From positions 3,596,001-3,660,000 of the forward strand of contig NZ_CP032084.1 of assembly GCF_003600685.1 (NCBI RefSeq): a stretch of DNA of 64,000 nt, written 5' to 3'. The notes under the pieces were generated by a model. The model did no database searches and was not told the origin of the DNA. It saw only the letters and a program-made list of their open reading frames with translations. Shown here one piece after another: positions 1 to 8,622 of this stretch. A program made the translations under genes and the position numbers. The stretch is from Achromobacter sp. B7 (lineage in GTDB: Bacteria; Pseudomonadota; Gammaproteobacteria; Burkholderiales; Burkholderiaceae_B). The stretch's first letter is position 1. Each line of letters starts with the position of its first letter.

Positions 1-118
1 GACTTGATGCTTCGTGGCTTGCGACGCAGGCCTTGATACGGTCCGGCTTGGGTCGGGGTCTGAGTCTGGACCCGGTCAGGAGCCGGATCGAGACACGCCG
101 CAAGGAACCTCCGCGCCC

Positions 119-141
119 GCGTTGTGCGCTTTCTGCAACGC
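119..141. promoter_or_regulatory. Inverted repeat, possible operator before the MFS gene
   Basis: GCGTTG and CAACGC are separated by 11 bases, about 45 bases before the GTG start of the exporter gene. The spacing suits a dimeric repressor or a LysR-type regulator. No regulator gene is visible in the window, so this is only a candidate. Confidence 0.25.
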
Positions 142-185
142 ACGTATTATCAAAGAATTTGCTTGTTTAAATTATCGGAGCGCCT

Positions 186-1634
186 GTGCCCCCCAGCCCC
201 ACCCTTGAGCCCGTCGCCCCCAGCGCTTCGTGGGCCGACCTGCTTCAAGGCGCCAATGCCCTGCGGTCGATTGCCCTGGCGGGCGGCGTCGCGCTGCACG
301 CCATCAACGTTTATATCGTCACCACCATCCTGCCCACGGTGATCGAGGACATAGGCGGCCTGGAGTACTACGCCTGGAACACGACGCTGTTCGTGGTGAC
401 GTCCATCATCGGATCCGCGCTGTCGGCCAAGCTGATCGAAACACTAGGGCCGCGCAGCGCCTACCTGTTCGCCGTGGCCGTCTTCAGCGCCGGAGCCGTT
501 ATCTGCGCGATGGCCCCGGGCATGCCGGTGCTGCTGGCGGGACGCAGCGTGCAAGGGCTGGGCGGCGGCATTCTTTTCGCGTTGAGCTACGCATTGATCC
601 GGCTGGTGTTCGACGCCCCGTTGTGGTCCCGCGCCATGGCCTTGGTGTCTTGCATGTGGGGCGTTGCAACGCTGTCCGGGCCCGCCATCGGCGGGATATT
701 CGCGCAGTCGGGAAACTGGCGCCTGGCGTTCTGGGCCCTGTTACCGGTTGCCGCCGTGCTGGCGTTGATCGTCGCATTCAAGGTGGGCGGACGGGCGTCG
801 GTACCGCCTGCGCCGCGCTCGGTGCTGCCGCTGCGCACATTGGCCTTGCTGGTCGCCTCCGTAATCGCCGTCACGCTGGCCAGCCTGTCGACGCAGCTAG
901 TGTGGAACGTGGCGGGCATTGGGGCGGGGCTCATCATCGCCCTGCTTATCGCCCGGGTCGACGCCCGCGCTCGCCATCGCCTGCTGCCCACCGGCGCTTA
1001 TAGCCTGCGCGCGCCGCTGGGCGCGTTGTACGCGACGATGTGCCTGGTGGTGGCCGCTATCGCCACCGAGATATTCGTGCCCTATTTCCTGCAAGTCATC
1101 CACGGCATGCCGCCGCTGAAGGCGGGCTACCTGACCGCTGCCATGGGCGCCGGCTGGACGCTGGCCGCCATGCCCAGCGCCACCCGGACGGGCCGCGACG
1201 CCGACCGGCTGATACGCATCAGCCCCATCGTGATCCTGGGGTCGCTGATCGGTCTGGGGATCATGACACCGCAGGCGTCACTGCTTGCCACCCCGGCCGG
1301 CCTGGGCGCGTACATCGTTGCGTTGGCGGGGGTGGGATTCGGCATCGGGCTGGCCTGGCCGCATCTTCTGACCAAAGTGTTCAACGCGGCGCCCAAGGGC
1401 GAAGAGACGCTGACGTCTTCGTCGATTACCACCGTGCAGCTCTATGCGGCGGCGGTAACGGCGGCACTGGCCGGCGTGGTCGTCAATAGCGCGGGGCTTG
1501 CCGACCCCGGCGGTGTCGAAGGGGCTCGGCATGCCGCGGGCTGGCTGTTCGCGGCGTTTGCATTGATGCCGGCACTGGCGCTGATCCTGCTGCCTCGCGT
1601 GACGCGGGCTGTGGCGCCGGGGCCGGATGCGTAA
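186..1634 (+). CDS. MFS multidrug-type efflux transporter (DHA2-like)
   Basis: A 482-residue, strongly hydrophobic protein of the major facilitator superfamily, expected to be an inner-membrane proton antiporter. Around residues 45-60 it has the DHA-type start of helix 1 (INVYIVTTILPTVIEDIGG). It also carries the family signatures GRSVQGLGGG and GPAIGGIFAQSGNWRLAFW typical of EmrB/QacA-type exporters. The start is a GTG preceded by GGAG at 177-180. A possible operator lies just upstream. The substrate cannot be read from sequence. No membrane-fusion partner is adjacent, so it may work alone or have partners left of the window. Confidence 0.8.
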   Translation: MPPSPTLEPVAPSASWADLLQGANALRSIALAGGVALHAINVYIVTTILPTVIEDIGGLEYYAWNTTLFVVTSIIGSALSAKLIETLGPRSAYLFAVAVFSAGAVICAMAPGMPVLLAGRSVQGLGGGILFALSYALIRLVFDAPLWSRAMALVSCMWGVATLSGPAIGGIFAQSGNWRLAFWALLPVAAVLALIVAFKVGGRASVPPAPRSVLPLRTLALLVASVIAVTLASLSTQLVWNVAGIGAGLIIALLIARVDARARHRLLPTGAYSLRAPLGALYATMCLVVAAIATEIFVPYFLQVIHGMPPLKAGYLTAAMGAGWTLAAMPSATRTGRDADRLIRISPIVILGSLIGLGIMTPQASLLATPAGLGAYIVALAGVGFGIGLAWPHLLTKVFNAAPKGEETLTSSSITTVQLYAAAVTAALAGVVVNSAGLADPGGVEGARHAAGWLFAAFALMPALALILLPRVTRAVAPGPDA

Positions 1635-1642
1635 CGCGCCTT

Positions 1643-1682
1643 GATTGGCGGCATCACGCAAGTCCACGCGATGCTGCCAATC
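1643..1682. repeat. Stem-loop after the MFS gene
   Basis: A 13-base arm GATTGGCGGCATC (1643-1655) pairs with GATGCTGCCAATC (1670-1682) with one mismatch over a 14-base loop. There is no T-tract, so it is not a convincing intrinsic terminator. It may protect the 3' end of the transcript. Confidence 0.35.
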
Positions 1683-1775
1683 GTCAGACCATTGGGGCCG
1701 AAATACAGCAAAGGCGGTATGGAACGTCACGCGCGTCTTTGCTACGCTCAGAAGCACCTGCAAAAGGTGGCGCCC

Positions 1776-2084
1776 ATGAGCAACAAGATACGAGTCCTTT
1801 GCGTTCAACCGTCGTCGATGTCCGCGCGGTTCGCCTTCCTGGCGATTGCGGTGCGATGGTCGCTGGGCGCCACCCCCCGCCCCACCCGGCTGATGATCGG
1901 GCCCCACGACCTGGAGCCCATCGGCTCCGAACCGGCCTTTTGGCGCTTTGCATTACGGCATGCGCTGACCGGGCAATCGTTTTTGGTGACGCGCGGCGGC
2001 CACTGGGATGTGGCGGCGGCGGTGGACGGTGACGAGGTCCATGCATTTGGCCGTAAATTCGCGCTTAGCCAATGCTTGTACTGA
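1776..2084 (+). CDS. Hypothetical protein, 102 aa
   Basis: The start is ATG 1776 because AAGGTGG lies six bases before it; the frame is open further upstream but without a ribosome site. The product (MSNKIRVLCVQ...) has a hydrophobic stretch near residues 15-30 and a C-terminal part with IGPHDLEPIGSEPAFW and GGHWDVAAAVDG. I do not recognise a family. It may be a lineage-specific small protein. Confidence 0.4.
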   Translation: MSNKIRVLCVQPSSMSARFAFLAIAVRWSLGATPRPTRLMIGPHDLEPIGSEPAFWRFALRHALTGQSFLVTRGGHWDVAAAVDGDEVHAFGRKFALSQCLY

Positions 2085-2130
2085 ACGCTCTTTGTTCCAG
2101 GCGTTTATTGTCAGCGCGTTGTTGCCAAGC

Positions 2131-2388
2131 CTACGCGCCGCATTCCGGCTTGCGGTGAAAAGCAGCCAGTTCCTCGGCTGTCCACCGCAGGCGTGCTTCG
2201 TCCTGGCAACACGAACGAAAAACCAAGGCGCCTACATCCAGGAAGCGGCTGACGTCCGCGTCGGTCAGCTTGCCCTGTACCTGCAACAGGCAGTCCGCAT
2301 ACGCGGACAACACGCCGTCCCAGCCGTCCAGCTGGTCCGGCGCGACCGGCTGGGAAATCATGCGCACCATCATTTCACTATGATCCAT
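2131..2388 (-). CDS. Small conserved protein of unknown function, 85 aa (relative in the prophage)
   Basis: The chosen start gives MDHSEMMVRMISQ..., preceded by GAGGGGGG. The protein has no obvious membrane segment. Its core (a W, then VLSAYADCL, then LDVGALVFRS) clearly resembles the prophage product at 17408-17632, which has W, VLTEYANCL and VNVGSMFYRT in the same order and spacing. Both begin with a KMISH/RMISQ-type segment. Function is unknown. The two copies define a small family shared by host and phage. Confidence 0.55.
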   Translation of the reverse strand: MDHSEMMVRMISQPVAPDQLDGWDGVLSAYADCLLQVQGKLTDADVSRFLDVGALVFRSCCQDEARLRWTAEELAAFHRKPECGA

Positions 2389-2494
2389 TCGGTGGTCCCC
2401 CCTCGGATACCGCACCGCCGGCCGCAGTGCTGCAACCGTTCGTAGAAAGCTTCCAGCAAGTGTCATGCCCAAAACCGTGCACGCCGGTGTCTAC

Positions 2495-4126
2495 CTACCG
2501 CCCGGGCGCCGCATCCGGCGCCCTGCCCCGCAACAGCGCGTCGGGATGGGCCTGAAGATAATCCGCCAACTGCCGCAACGAACGCGCCGCGCGCCCCAAC
2601 TCGCGCAGCGCCGTATCGGTATTTAGCGGCAACGCGGACTCGGGGGCCAGCAACGCGCTCACGGCCGCCAACGATTGGTTTGCTTGCCTCAGCACGGCCT
2701 GCGCCTCTGGCGCCAGGTGCGTATCCAGCCGCTTGACCAGACGCGAGGCGCCCCGAAGCGCCCCGGCCAGTTCCGTACCGATGGCATCGAACGGCACCTT
2801 GTCGACCTTGGTCAGGATGCTGTTCAACTGCTGTTGCAGCTGGTCCAGGTTATTGCGCACGGTGGGGATGAACGGTCGATCTTCCATCTTGAAAGTGGCG
2901 GCGGGCGCATCAGGAAATTCCGCCAGCGCGACATACAGCTGGCCGGTCAACAAGTTGCCGATGCGCAACTGCGCCCGGGTGCCCCGTGCGACCAAGGCTG
3001 TCATCAACCTGCCGCTGGGGTGTTTGACATCCGGGCCCGCGAAGTTCTTGATCTGGTGGAACGTTTTGTCGCCCAGCCGCTCCGGGTACAGCGTGGCGGA
3101 TACCAGCGCGTAGAACTGTTTGGCCGACTGATCAAAGTCCAGGTCGATGGCGTCCACCTTGCCGACCGTGACGCCATACGCGTCGACAGGCGCCCCCACC
3201 ACCAGCCCCCGCACAGATTGATCGAAACGCATGCGCACGTGTAGCGGCGCGCCGTCCGGTTCGGCCCGGGCCGACTCTTCGCTGGAGAAAAGCGGGAACG
3301 CCGCGCCCGCCGCCGCGGGCTGGCTGGCCGCCCGTTCCAGGGTGTCGAATGCCACGCCCCCCACAATTACGGAAACCAGGGACTGGGACCGCATCTGCAA
3401 ACCGCGCGCATCCACGCTGAAGTCGACGCCGCTGGCGTTCCAGAAGCGCGTGCTCTCATTGACGTAGGAATCGTTCGGCGCGTCGACGAACACCTGCACG
3501 TCGACCCCATCGCCGTCCTTGGCCAACCGGTAGTTCACCACCTGCCCCACGGCAATGCGGCGGTAGTACACGGGTGAGCCGACATCCAGCGAGCCCAGAT
3601 CGTTGGCGTGTAGCGTGAAGCGCTTTCCGGCCCGGTCCTGCGCGACCTCGGGCGGCACTTCCAGACCGGTGAATTCGCTTTTACGCTCGCTGCGGGCGCC
3701 GCCCTTGCCCTGGCCGCCCGCTGGGTCCAGGCCAATATACGAGCCCGACAACAGCGTACCCAGGCCCGACACCCCGCTGAGCGTCAGCCGCGGGCGCACC
3801 ACCCAAAATACCGTGCCGTCGCGCAACAGGTTGGCCGCGTCCTTGTCCACGCGGATCGTGACCACCACGCCCGTGCGGTCCTGGTTCAGGTTGACGCGTT
3901 CAACCAGGCCGACATTGACTTCTTTGTAGCGGACCTGCGTCTTGCCCGCTTCCAGGCCTTCGGCGGTCTGGAAGTGGACGGTAGCCGTGGGCCCTGCATT
4001 CAGCCAGGCCTGCACCACCAGCAGCAATCCGCCGATGACGGCCACCACCGGGACCAGCCAGATCCAGGAAACGCGGCGCCCCTTGCGCGGCGGCGTGCGA
4101 GCTGCGGCAGAACCAGACTCAGCCAT
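2495..4126 (-). CDS. pqiB: Intermembrane transport protein PqiB (three MCE domains)
   Basis: 543 residues, the same length class as E. coli PqiB. A short basic N-terminus is followed by one transmembrane helix at about residues 19-40 (WIWLVPVVAVIGGLLLVVQ), then tandem MCE/MlaD domains and a C-terminal helical part. The first MCE domain begins TATVHFQTAEGLEAGKTQVR; later ones carry LDVGSPVYYRRIAVGQV and VRGLVVGAPVDAYGVTVGKV. MCE proteins form hexameric tubes that carry lipid between inner and outer membranes. The usual partners pqiA (before) and pqiC (after) are not adjacent. AAGGAGA precedes the ATG. Confidence 0.88.
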   Translation of the reverse strand: MAESGSAAARTPPRKGRRVSWIWLVPVVAVIGGLLLVVQAWLNAGPTATVHFQTAEGLEAGKTQVRYKEVNVGLVERVNLNQDRTGVVVTIRVDKDAANLLRDGTVFWVVRPRLTLSGVSGLGTLLSGSYIGLDPAGGQGKGGARSERKSEFTGLEVPPEVAQDRAGKRFTLHANDLGSLDVGSPVYYRRIAVGQVVNYRLAKDGDGVDVQVFVDAPNDSYVNESTRFWNASGVDFSVDARGLQMRSQSLVSVIVGGVAFDTLERAASQPAAAGAAFPLFSSEESARAEPDGAPLHVRMRFDQSVRGLVVGAPVDAYGVTVGKVDAIDLDFDQSAKQFYALVSATLYPERLGDKTFHQIKNFAGPDVKHPSGRLMTALVARGTRAQLRIGNLLTGQLYVALAEFPDAPAATFKMEDRPFIPTVRNNLDQLQQQLNSILTKVDKVPFDAIGTELAGALRGASRLVKRLDTHLAPEAQAVLRQANQSLAAVSALLAPESALPLNTDTALRELGRAARSLRQLADYLQAHPDALLRGRAPDAAPGR

Positions 4127-4224
4127 CGAGGATGTCTCCTTCGTGTACGCGTCAGACCGGATCGCCCGTCAGCAAGCGCCTGGAATAGCGGGTAGCATGG
4201 CCCTCCTATTTGGAGGAAGTCAAC

Positions 4225-4719
4225 GTGAATATCGCCATCCGCCCCGCCATCCCCTCGGATGCGGCCCAGATCTATGCCTTCATTACTGAACTGGCCGTGT
4301 ACGAGCGCGCCGCGCACGAAGTGATCGCCAGCGCAGACGACGTCGCCCGTACCCTTTTTGCCCCGCAGGCGCCCGCCAAGGCGCTGATGTGCCTGGCGGA
4401 TGGCAAACCTATCGGGTACGCGGTCTATTTCTACAGCTATTCCACCTGGCTCGGCAAGAACGGTATTTACCTGGAAGACCTGTACATCACGCCCGAGCAT
4501 CGCGGCATCGGGGCCGGACGCGACCTGCTGCGCCACCTGGCGCAAGAAGCGGTGGCCAACGGCTGCGGGCGGCTGGAATGGAGCGTGCTGGACTGGAACA
4601 AGCCGGCAATCGACTTCTACGTATCGATCGGCGCGGTGCCGCTGGATGAGTGGGTCCGCTACCGCCTGACCGACGACGCGCTGAAAAGCTTCGCCGAAGG
4701 CCGCCGCCAAGCCGCCTAG
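4225..4719 (+). CDS. GNAT family N-acetyltransferase (diamine acetyltransferase-like)
   Basis: 164 residues starting at GTG 4225, eight bases after GGAGG. The protein has the full GNAT fold: an N-terminal IRPAIPSDAAQIYAFITEL, and motif A around residues 90-115 (IYLEDLYITPEHRGIGAGRDLL) with the acetyl-CoA loop R-G-I-G-A-G. It then has the LEWSVLDWNKPAIDFY segment typical of spermidine/thialysine-type acetyltransferases. The substrate is unproven but a polyamine or small amine is plausible. It ends overlapping the convergent gene at 4716. Confidence 0.8.
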   Translation: MNIAIRPAIPSDAAQIYAFITELAVYERAAHEVIASADDVARTLFAPQAPAKALMCLADGKPIGYAVYFYSYSTWLGKNGIYLEDLYITPEHRGIGAGRDLLRHLAQEAVANGCGRLEWSVLDWNKPAIDFYVSIGAVPLDEWVRYRLTDDALKSFAEGRRQAA

Positions 4720-5024
4720 AACTCGGGTAGGTCGAACAGCGTGTGCAAGGTCGAGCTAGGCACCGGCACGGACGCCAGCAGTTCGTGGCCGTCGTCGGTG
4801 GTCAGCACGCGCACGGGGCGCAGCGCCACGCTGGTGCCGTCCACGCTGATGGCGGTTTCCACGTCGGCCCCCTCCTTGATCACGTCAATCACCTCGGACG
4901 CCGAGGCCGTGACCGGCTCGGTGACCCAGCCTGGCACGCCCCGCTCGGCCTGGCCCCAGCGCACATAGGCAATGTGCCCGCTGATGGGCTCTTTTCGAAC
5001 AGCGACGATTACGTAAAAAGACAT
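4716..5024 (-). CDS. Conserved hypothetical protein, 102 aa
   Basis: The product starts MSFYVIVAVRKEPISGHIAYVRWG and is soluble, with alternating hydrophobic beta-like stretches (VALRPVRVLTTDDGHELLASV). No family is recognised. Its stop codon overlaps that of the convergent acetyltransferase gene by three bases. A 69-base gap separates it from the kdsA stop on the same strand. Confidence 0.55.
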   Translation of the reverse strand: MSFYVIVAVRKEPISGHIAYVRWGQAERGVPGWVTEPVTASASEVIDVIKEGADVETAISVDGTSVALRPVRVLTTDDGHELLASVPVPSSTLHTLFDLPEF

Positions 5025-5093
5025 CCGGGCCTCCCTGTAGTGGTGTGGCCTGGATCGTATAGCAAGCTGCCGTCGATGGCATGCCCGCGCGCG

Positions 5094-6023
<930 letters not shown>

Positions 6024-6050
6024 TCATCCGCCGATTTTTCCCCACCGCCC

Positions 6051-6614
6051 TCAGCGGCTGCGCAGCATCCGGCGCAACACCCCATCGTGCAAGGCGTAAT
6101 GGTGAACCAACGCCGCCAGCGCATGCACCAAGGCCAACGCGATGATCGTCCACGCCACCGTGTCGTGCAGCCCACCAATGAAGTGGCGCTGTTCGCGGTC
6201 GATCGCAATCCACCGGGGCACGTCGAACAACCCGAAGAAAGCAAACGGTTCGCCCTGCGCCCAGCGAAACAGAAAGCCCAGCACGATCTGCGCGGCCATC
6301 AACAGGTACAGCAGCCCGTGTACGCCTGTACTAGCCAGGCCCATCAAGCCGGTGGCAGCGGGCGGCAGGCGCCGGCCACCGGTGGACCGCCACACGACGC
6401 GCAGCACGAACACCGCGGTGAACAGCAAGCCGAACGAAATGTGCAGCGATTGCAGCAGCCGACGGGTCGGCGTGCCGCGCGGCAGGAAACTCCAGATTTC
6501 CGCCAGGGCAAACAAGCCCACGACCAGAAACGCCGTCAACCAATGCAACGCAATCGTCATGCGGTCATAGTGCGATGGGCCGGGGTAATTCGCCTGCAAG
6601 GGTGACGTCGTCAT
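6051..6614 (-). CDS. Cytochrome b561 family protein
   Basis: 187 residues from the ATG at 6614 (MTTSPLQ); the frame is open further upstream but that part does not look coding. Four hydrophobic helices carry conserved histidines in the b561 pattern: the first in ALHWLTAFL, then SLHISFGLLF, GVHGLLYLL and ALVHALAALVHHY. These would bind two b haems and pass electrons across the inner membrane, probably from the quinone pool. The partner is unknown. The family includes CybB-type superoxide:ubiquinone oxidoreductases. Confidence 0.85.
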   Translation of the reverse strand: MTTSPLQANYPGPSHYDRMTIALHWLTAFLVVGLFALAEIWSFLPRGTPTRRLLQSLHISFGLLFTAVFVLRVVWRSTGGRRLPPAATGLMGLASTGVHGLLYLLMAAQIVLGFLFRWAQGEPFAFFGLFDVPRWIAIDREQRHFIGGLHDTVAWTIIALALVHALAALVHHYALHDGVLRRMLRSR

Positions 6615-6792
6615 CGTAGGGATTTGAGCCTGAAAGGTAACCCCCGAGCGTATTGAGTTCCGACTTACGGTGTCCTGAGCAAGCGCGCCGCATCCCCGCG
6701 GCGTTATCACTGGACGCGGCCCGGAACCGTGGCCACAATGACCCGTCGTGGACGGTCAAAGCGCCGTCCAGCATCTGATTGAAGGCGGGCAC

Positions 6793-8010
6793 ATGGGTTT
6801 TTTCGACACGCTGTTCCGGCGCAGGCCTACGCCGGATCAATTTGCCAAACTGTTCGTGGCGGCGGCTCGCAAGCAAGGCTTCGAGGGCGACCTGACTTAC
6901 AAGGCCGATGAATTCCGCTTGCTGCTGGGCGAAGGTTCGTTCTTCAACCTGCACAACGCTTATCACGCTTACTACAACACCCGGGGCGCGCAGCAACAGC
7001 GCGCCTTGCAGGGTTTCGTCTCGGCCTTGGCCAGCAGCAAGCAATCGACGCCGCAACAGGCCACGGTGGCGCGCCCCATGCTGCGGGCCGTTATCCGCAG
7101 CCGCACCGCCCTGGAAGACGTGCGCCTGCACCATGTGCGCACCGAAGGCGACGATTCCGCGTTCCATCCGGCCTACCTGCCCTTTGGCGAGGATTGCGTG
7201 GTGCTGCTGGCGCTGGACCACCCAGACGCCATCTCCACCCTGACCAACGGCCCCGAGGCCGCTTGGCAATTGACGTTCGACCAGGCCTTGGCGGTTGCCA
7301 TCGACAACCTGCGCGACGCGCCGGACGACTTTGCCGAGATTGCTGCCGGCGTCTATCGGGGCGCCTGGGCAGACGGCTACGACATCAGCCGGGCCCTGCT
7401 GCCCGACATGATCGAGCGTGTGCCGGTGCGGGGCCGGCCGGTGTTCATGGCGCCTACACGCGACGTGCTGTTGGTGGCCGGCGACAACGATGACGTTGGC
7501 TTGGCGAACATGGTGGAACTGGCGCACCAAGCGCTCATGCAAGGGCGGTCGGTCAGCGCGCATATGTACCACTACGAAGATCGGCAACCGCTTCGATACG
7601 TGCCGAGCAACCCTGCGCTGGCGCAGCGGCTTGCGCATCTGGAGCGCCTGCTGGACAAATCCGAATACGACGCGCAGAAAGAGGCGCTGGACCATATCCA
7701 CGAAGAACAGGGCCAGGACATTTTCGTGGCCAACTACAACCTCTTCACCAGCGACGAAGAGCCCGTCATGTCGTTTTCGCTGGCGTCCTGGACGCGCGGC
7801 GTGGACACGTCGCTGCCCAAGGTGGACCGTCTTGCGCTGGTGCGCCCAGACGCCGAGGACAACATCGGCGAAGTGCGCGTGGTGTCATGGGAACAGGCCG
7901 CGCACCTGCTGCAACCGCTGCTGGCGCGTGAAAAGGGCTACCCGGCGCGCTACCGCACGCAGGGCTTCCCGGAAGACGCGCAGATCGCGCAACTGGACGA
8001 AGTGCCGTAG
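6793..8010 (+). CDS. DUF1444/YtpQ-like protein, 405 aa
   Basis: The ATG at 6793 follows GAAGGCGGG and gives MGFFDTLFRRRPTPDQFAKLF. The middle part has the YtpQ-like pattern of a hydrophobic strand with aspartate (VLLALDHPDAISTL), then LTFDQALAVAIDNLRDA. Later comes RPVFMAPTRDVLLVAGDNDD followed by an ALMQ helix. It is soluble, and the reaction is unknown. Proteins of this type are widespread, and function is not established. The assignment to DUF1444 is from pattern only. Confidence 0.6.
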   Translation: MGFFDTLFRRRPTPDQFAKLFVAAARKQGFEGDLTYKADEFRLLLGEGSFFNLHNAYHAYYNTRGAQQQRALQGFVSALASSKQSTPQQATVARPMLRAVIRSRTALEDVRLHHVRTEGDDSAFHPAYLPFGEDCVVLLALDHPDAISTLTNGPEAAWQLTFDQALAVAIDNLRDAPDDFAEIAAGVYRGAWADGYDISRALLPDMIERVPVRGRPVFMAPTRDVLLVAGDNDDVGLANMVELAHQALMQGRSVSAHMYHYEDRQPLRYVPSNPALAQRLAHLERLLDKSEYDAQKEALDHIHEEQGQDIFVANYNLFTSDEEPVMSFSLASWTRGVDTSLPKVDRLALVRPDAEDNIGEVRVVSWEQAAHLLQPLLAREKGYPARYRTQGFPEDAQIAQLDEVP

Positions 8011-8035
8011 GGGCGGCGGGCTGGATTACCCGTTT

Positions 8036-8620
8036 TCAGCCCTTAAGCTGCCGCCCTTCCAGGCTCCACAGTTGCGGATCGCTGGTCGACACCCCCACTG
8101 CGCCGTGCCTCATGGCCGTGGCAATGTCCGCCTGGTTGCAGACAAAGCCCGACGCCACGATGGGCGGCAGGGCTTTCAGGTCTTGGGGGGCCATGTGCGC
8201 CAGCATCGGCGCCGGCATCAACTGAACCAGGTTGGGGTCGCTTTGTTCCAGCGCCTTGACGCTGCGCGGCCAGGTGGAACGGTCGGTCACAAACACTTTT
8301 TGCATCGTGACCATACCGGCACGGTTGGCTCGCTGAATGGTGGCCACGCGGGTTGAAACCAGGCTGGCCACGCCGATATCAGCCAGGTATTCCACCCCGC
8401 CCTTGTCCTGCGACAGGCCTTCGCAGCTGTCGATATTGACGATCGCGAATTTGCCCGCGCGGTTCAAGGTGGCGATGACCGGCGCCAGCTTGCGCAACTC
8501 AACGTTGGCCACGATGCCGATCTCGGCCACGCTGCCCACGAACGTGTTGATTTGCTCAAGCCCATACAGCGTCGCAATGACTGGATGACGCGCCAGGCAT
8601 GCCCCAAATGACCTATCCAT
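8036..8620 (-). CDS. glpP: Glycerol-3-phosphate-responsive antiterminator GlpP
   Basis: 194 residues, the length of Bacillus GlpP (192). The family signatures are present: the barrel segment FAIVNIDSCEGLSQDKGGVEYL, the IISTR equivalent SLVSTRVATIQRA, then TMQKVFVTDRSTW, VQLMPAPML, ASGFVCNQADIATAMRHGAVGVSTSDPQLW. In Bacillus GlpP binds glycerol 3-phosphate and the leader mRNA to prevent termination before glp genes. Here it is the last gene of the glycerol operon, two bases after the oxidase gene. A leader hairpin with a T-tract stands at the front of that operon. Confidence 0.88.
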   Translation of the reverse strand: MDRSFGACLARHPVIATLYGLEQINTFVGSVAEIGIVANVELRKLAPVIATLNRAGKFAIVNIDSCEGLSQDKGGVEYLADIGVASLVSTRVATIQRANRAGMVTMQKVFVTDRSTWPRSVKALEQSDPNLVQLMPAPMLAHMAPQDLKALPPIVASGFVCNQADIATAMRHGAVGVSTSDPQLWSLEGRQLKG

Positions 8621-8622
8621 GG

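Noticed and set aside
8011..8060. GGGCGGC ... GCCGCCC repeat as a terminator for the DUF1444-like gene
   Set aside because: The right arm is inside glpP coding sequence and no T-tract follows the stem.
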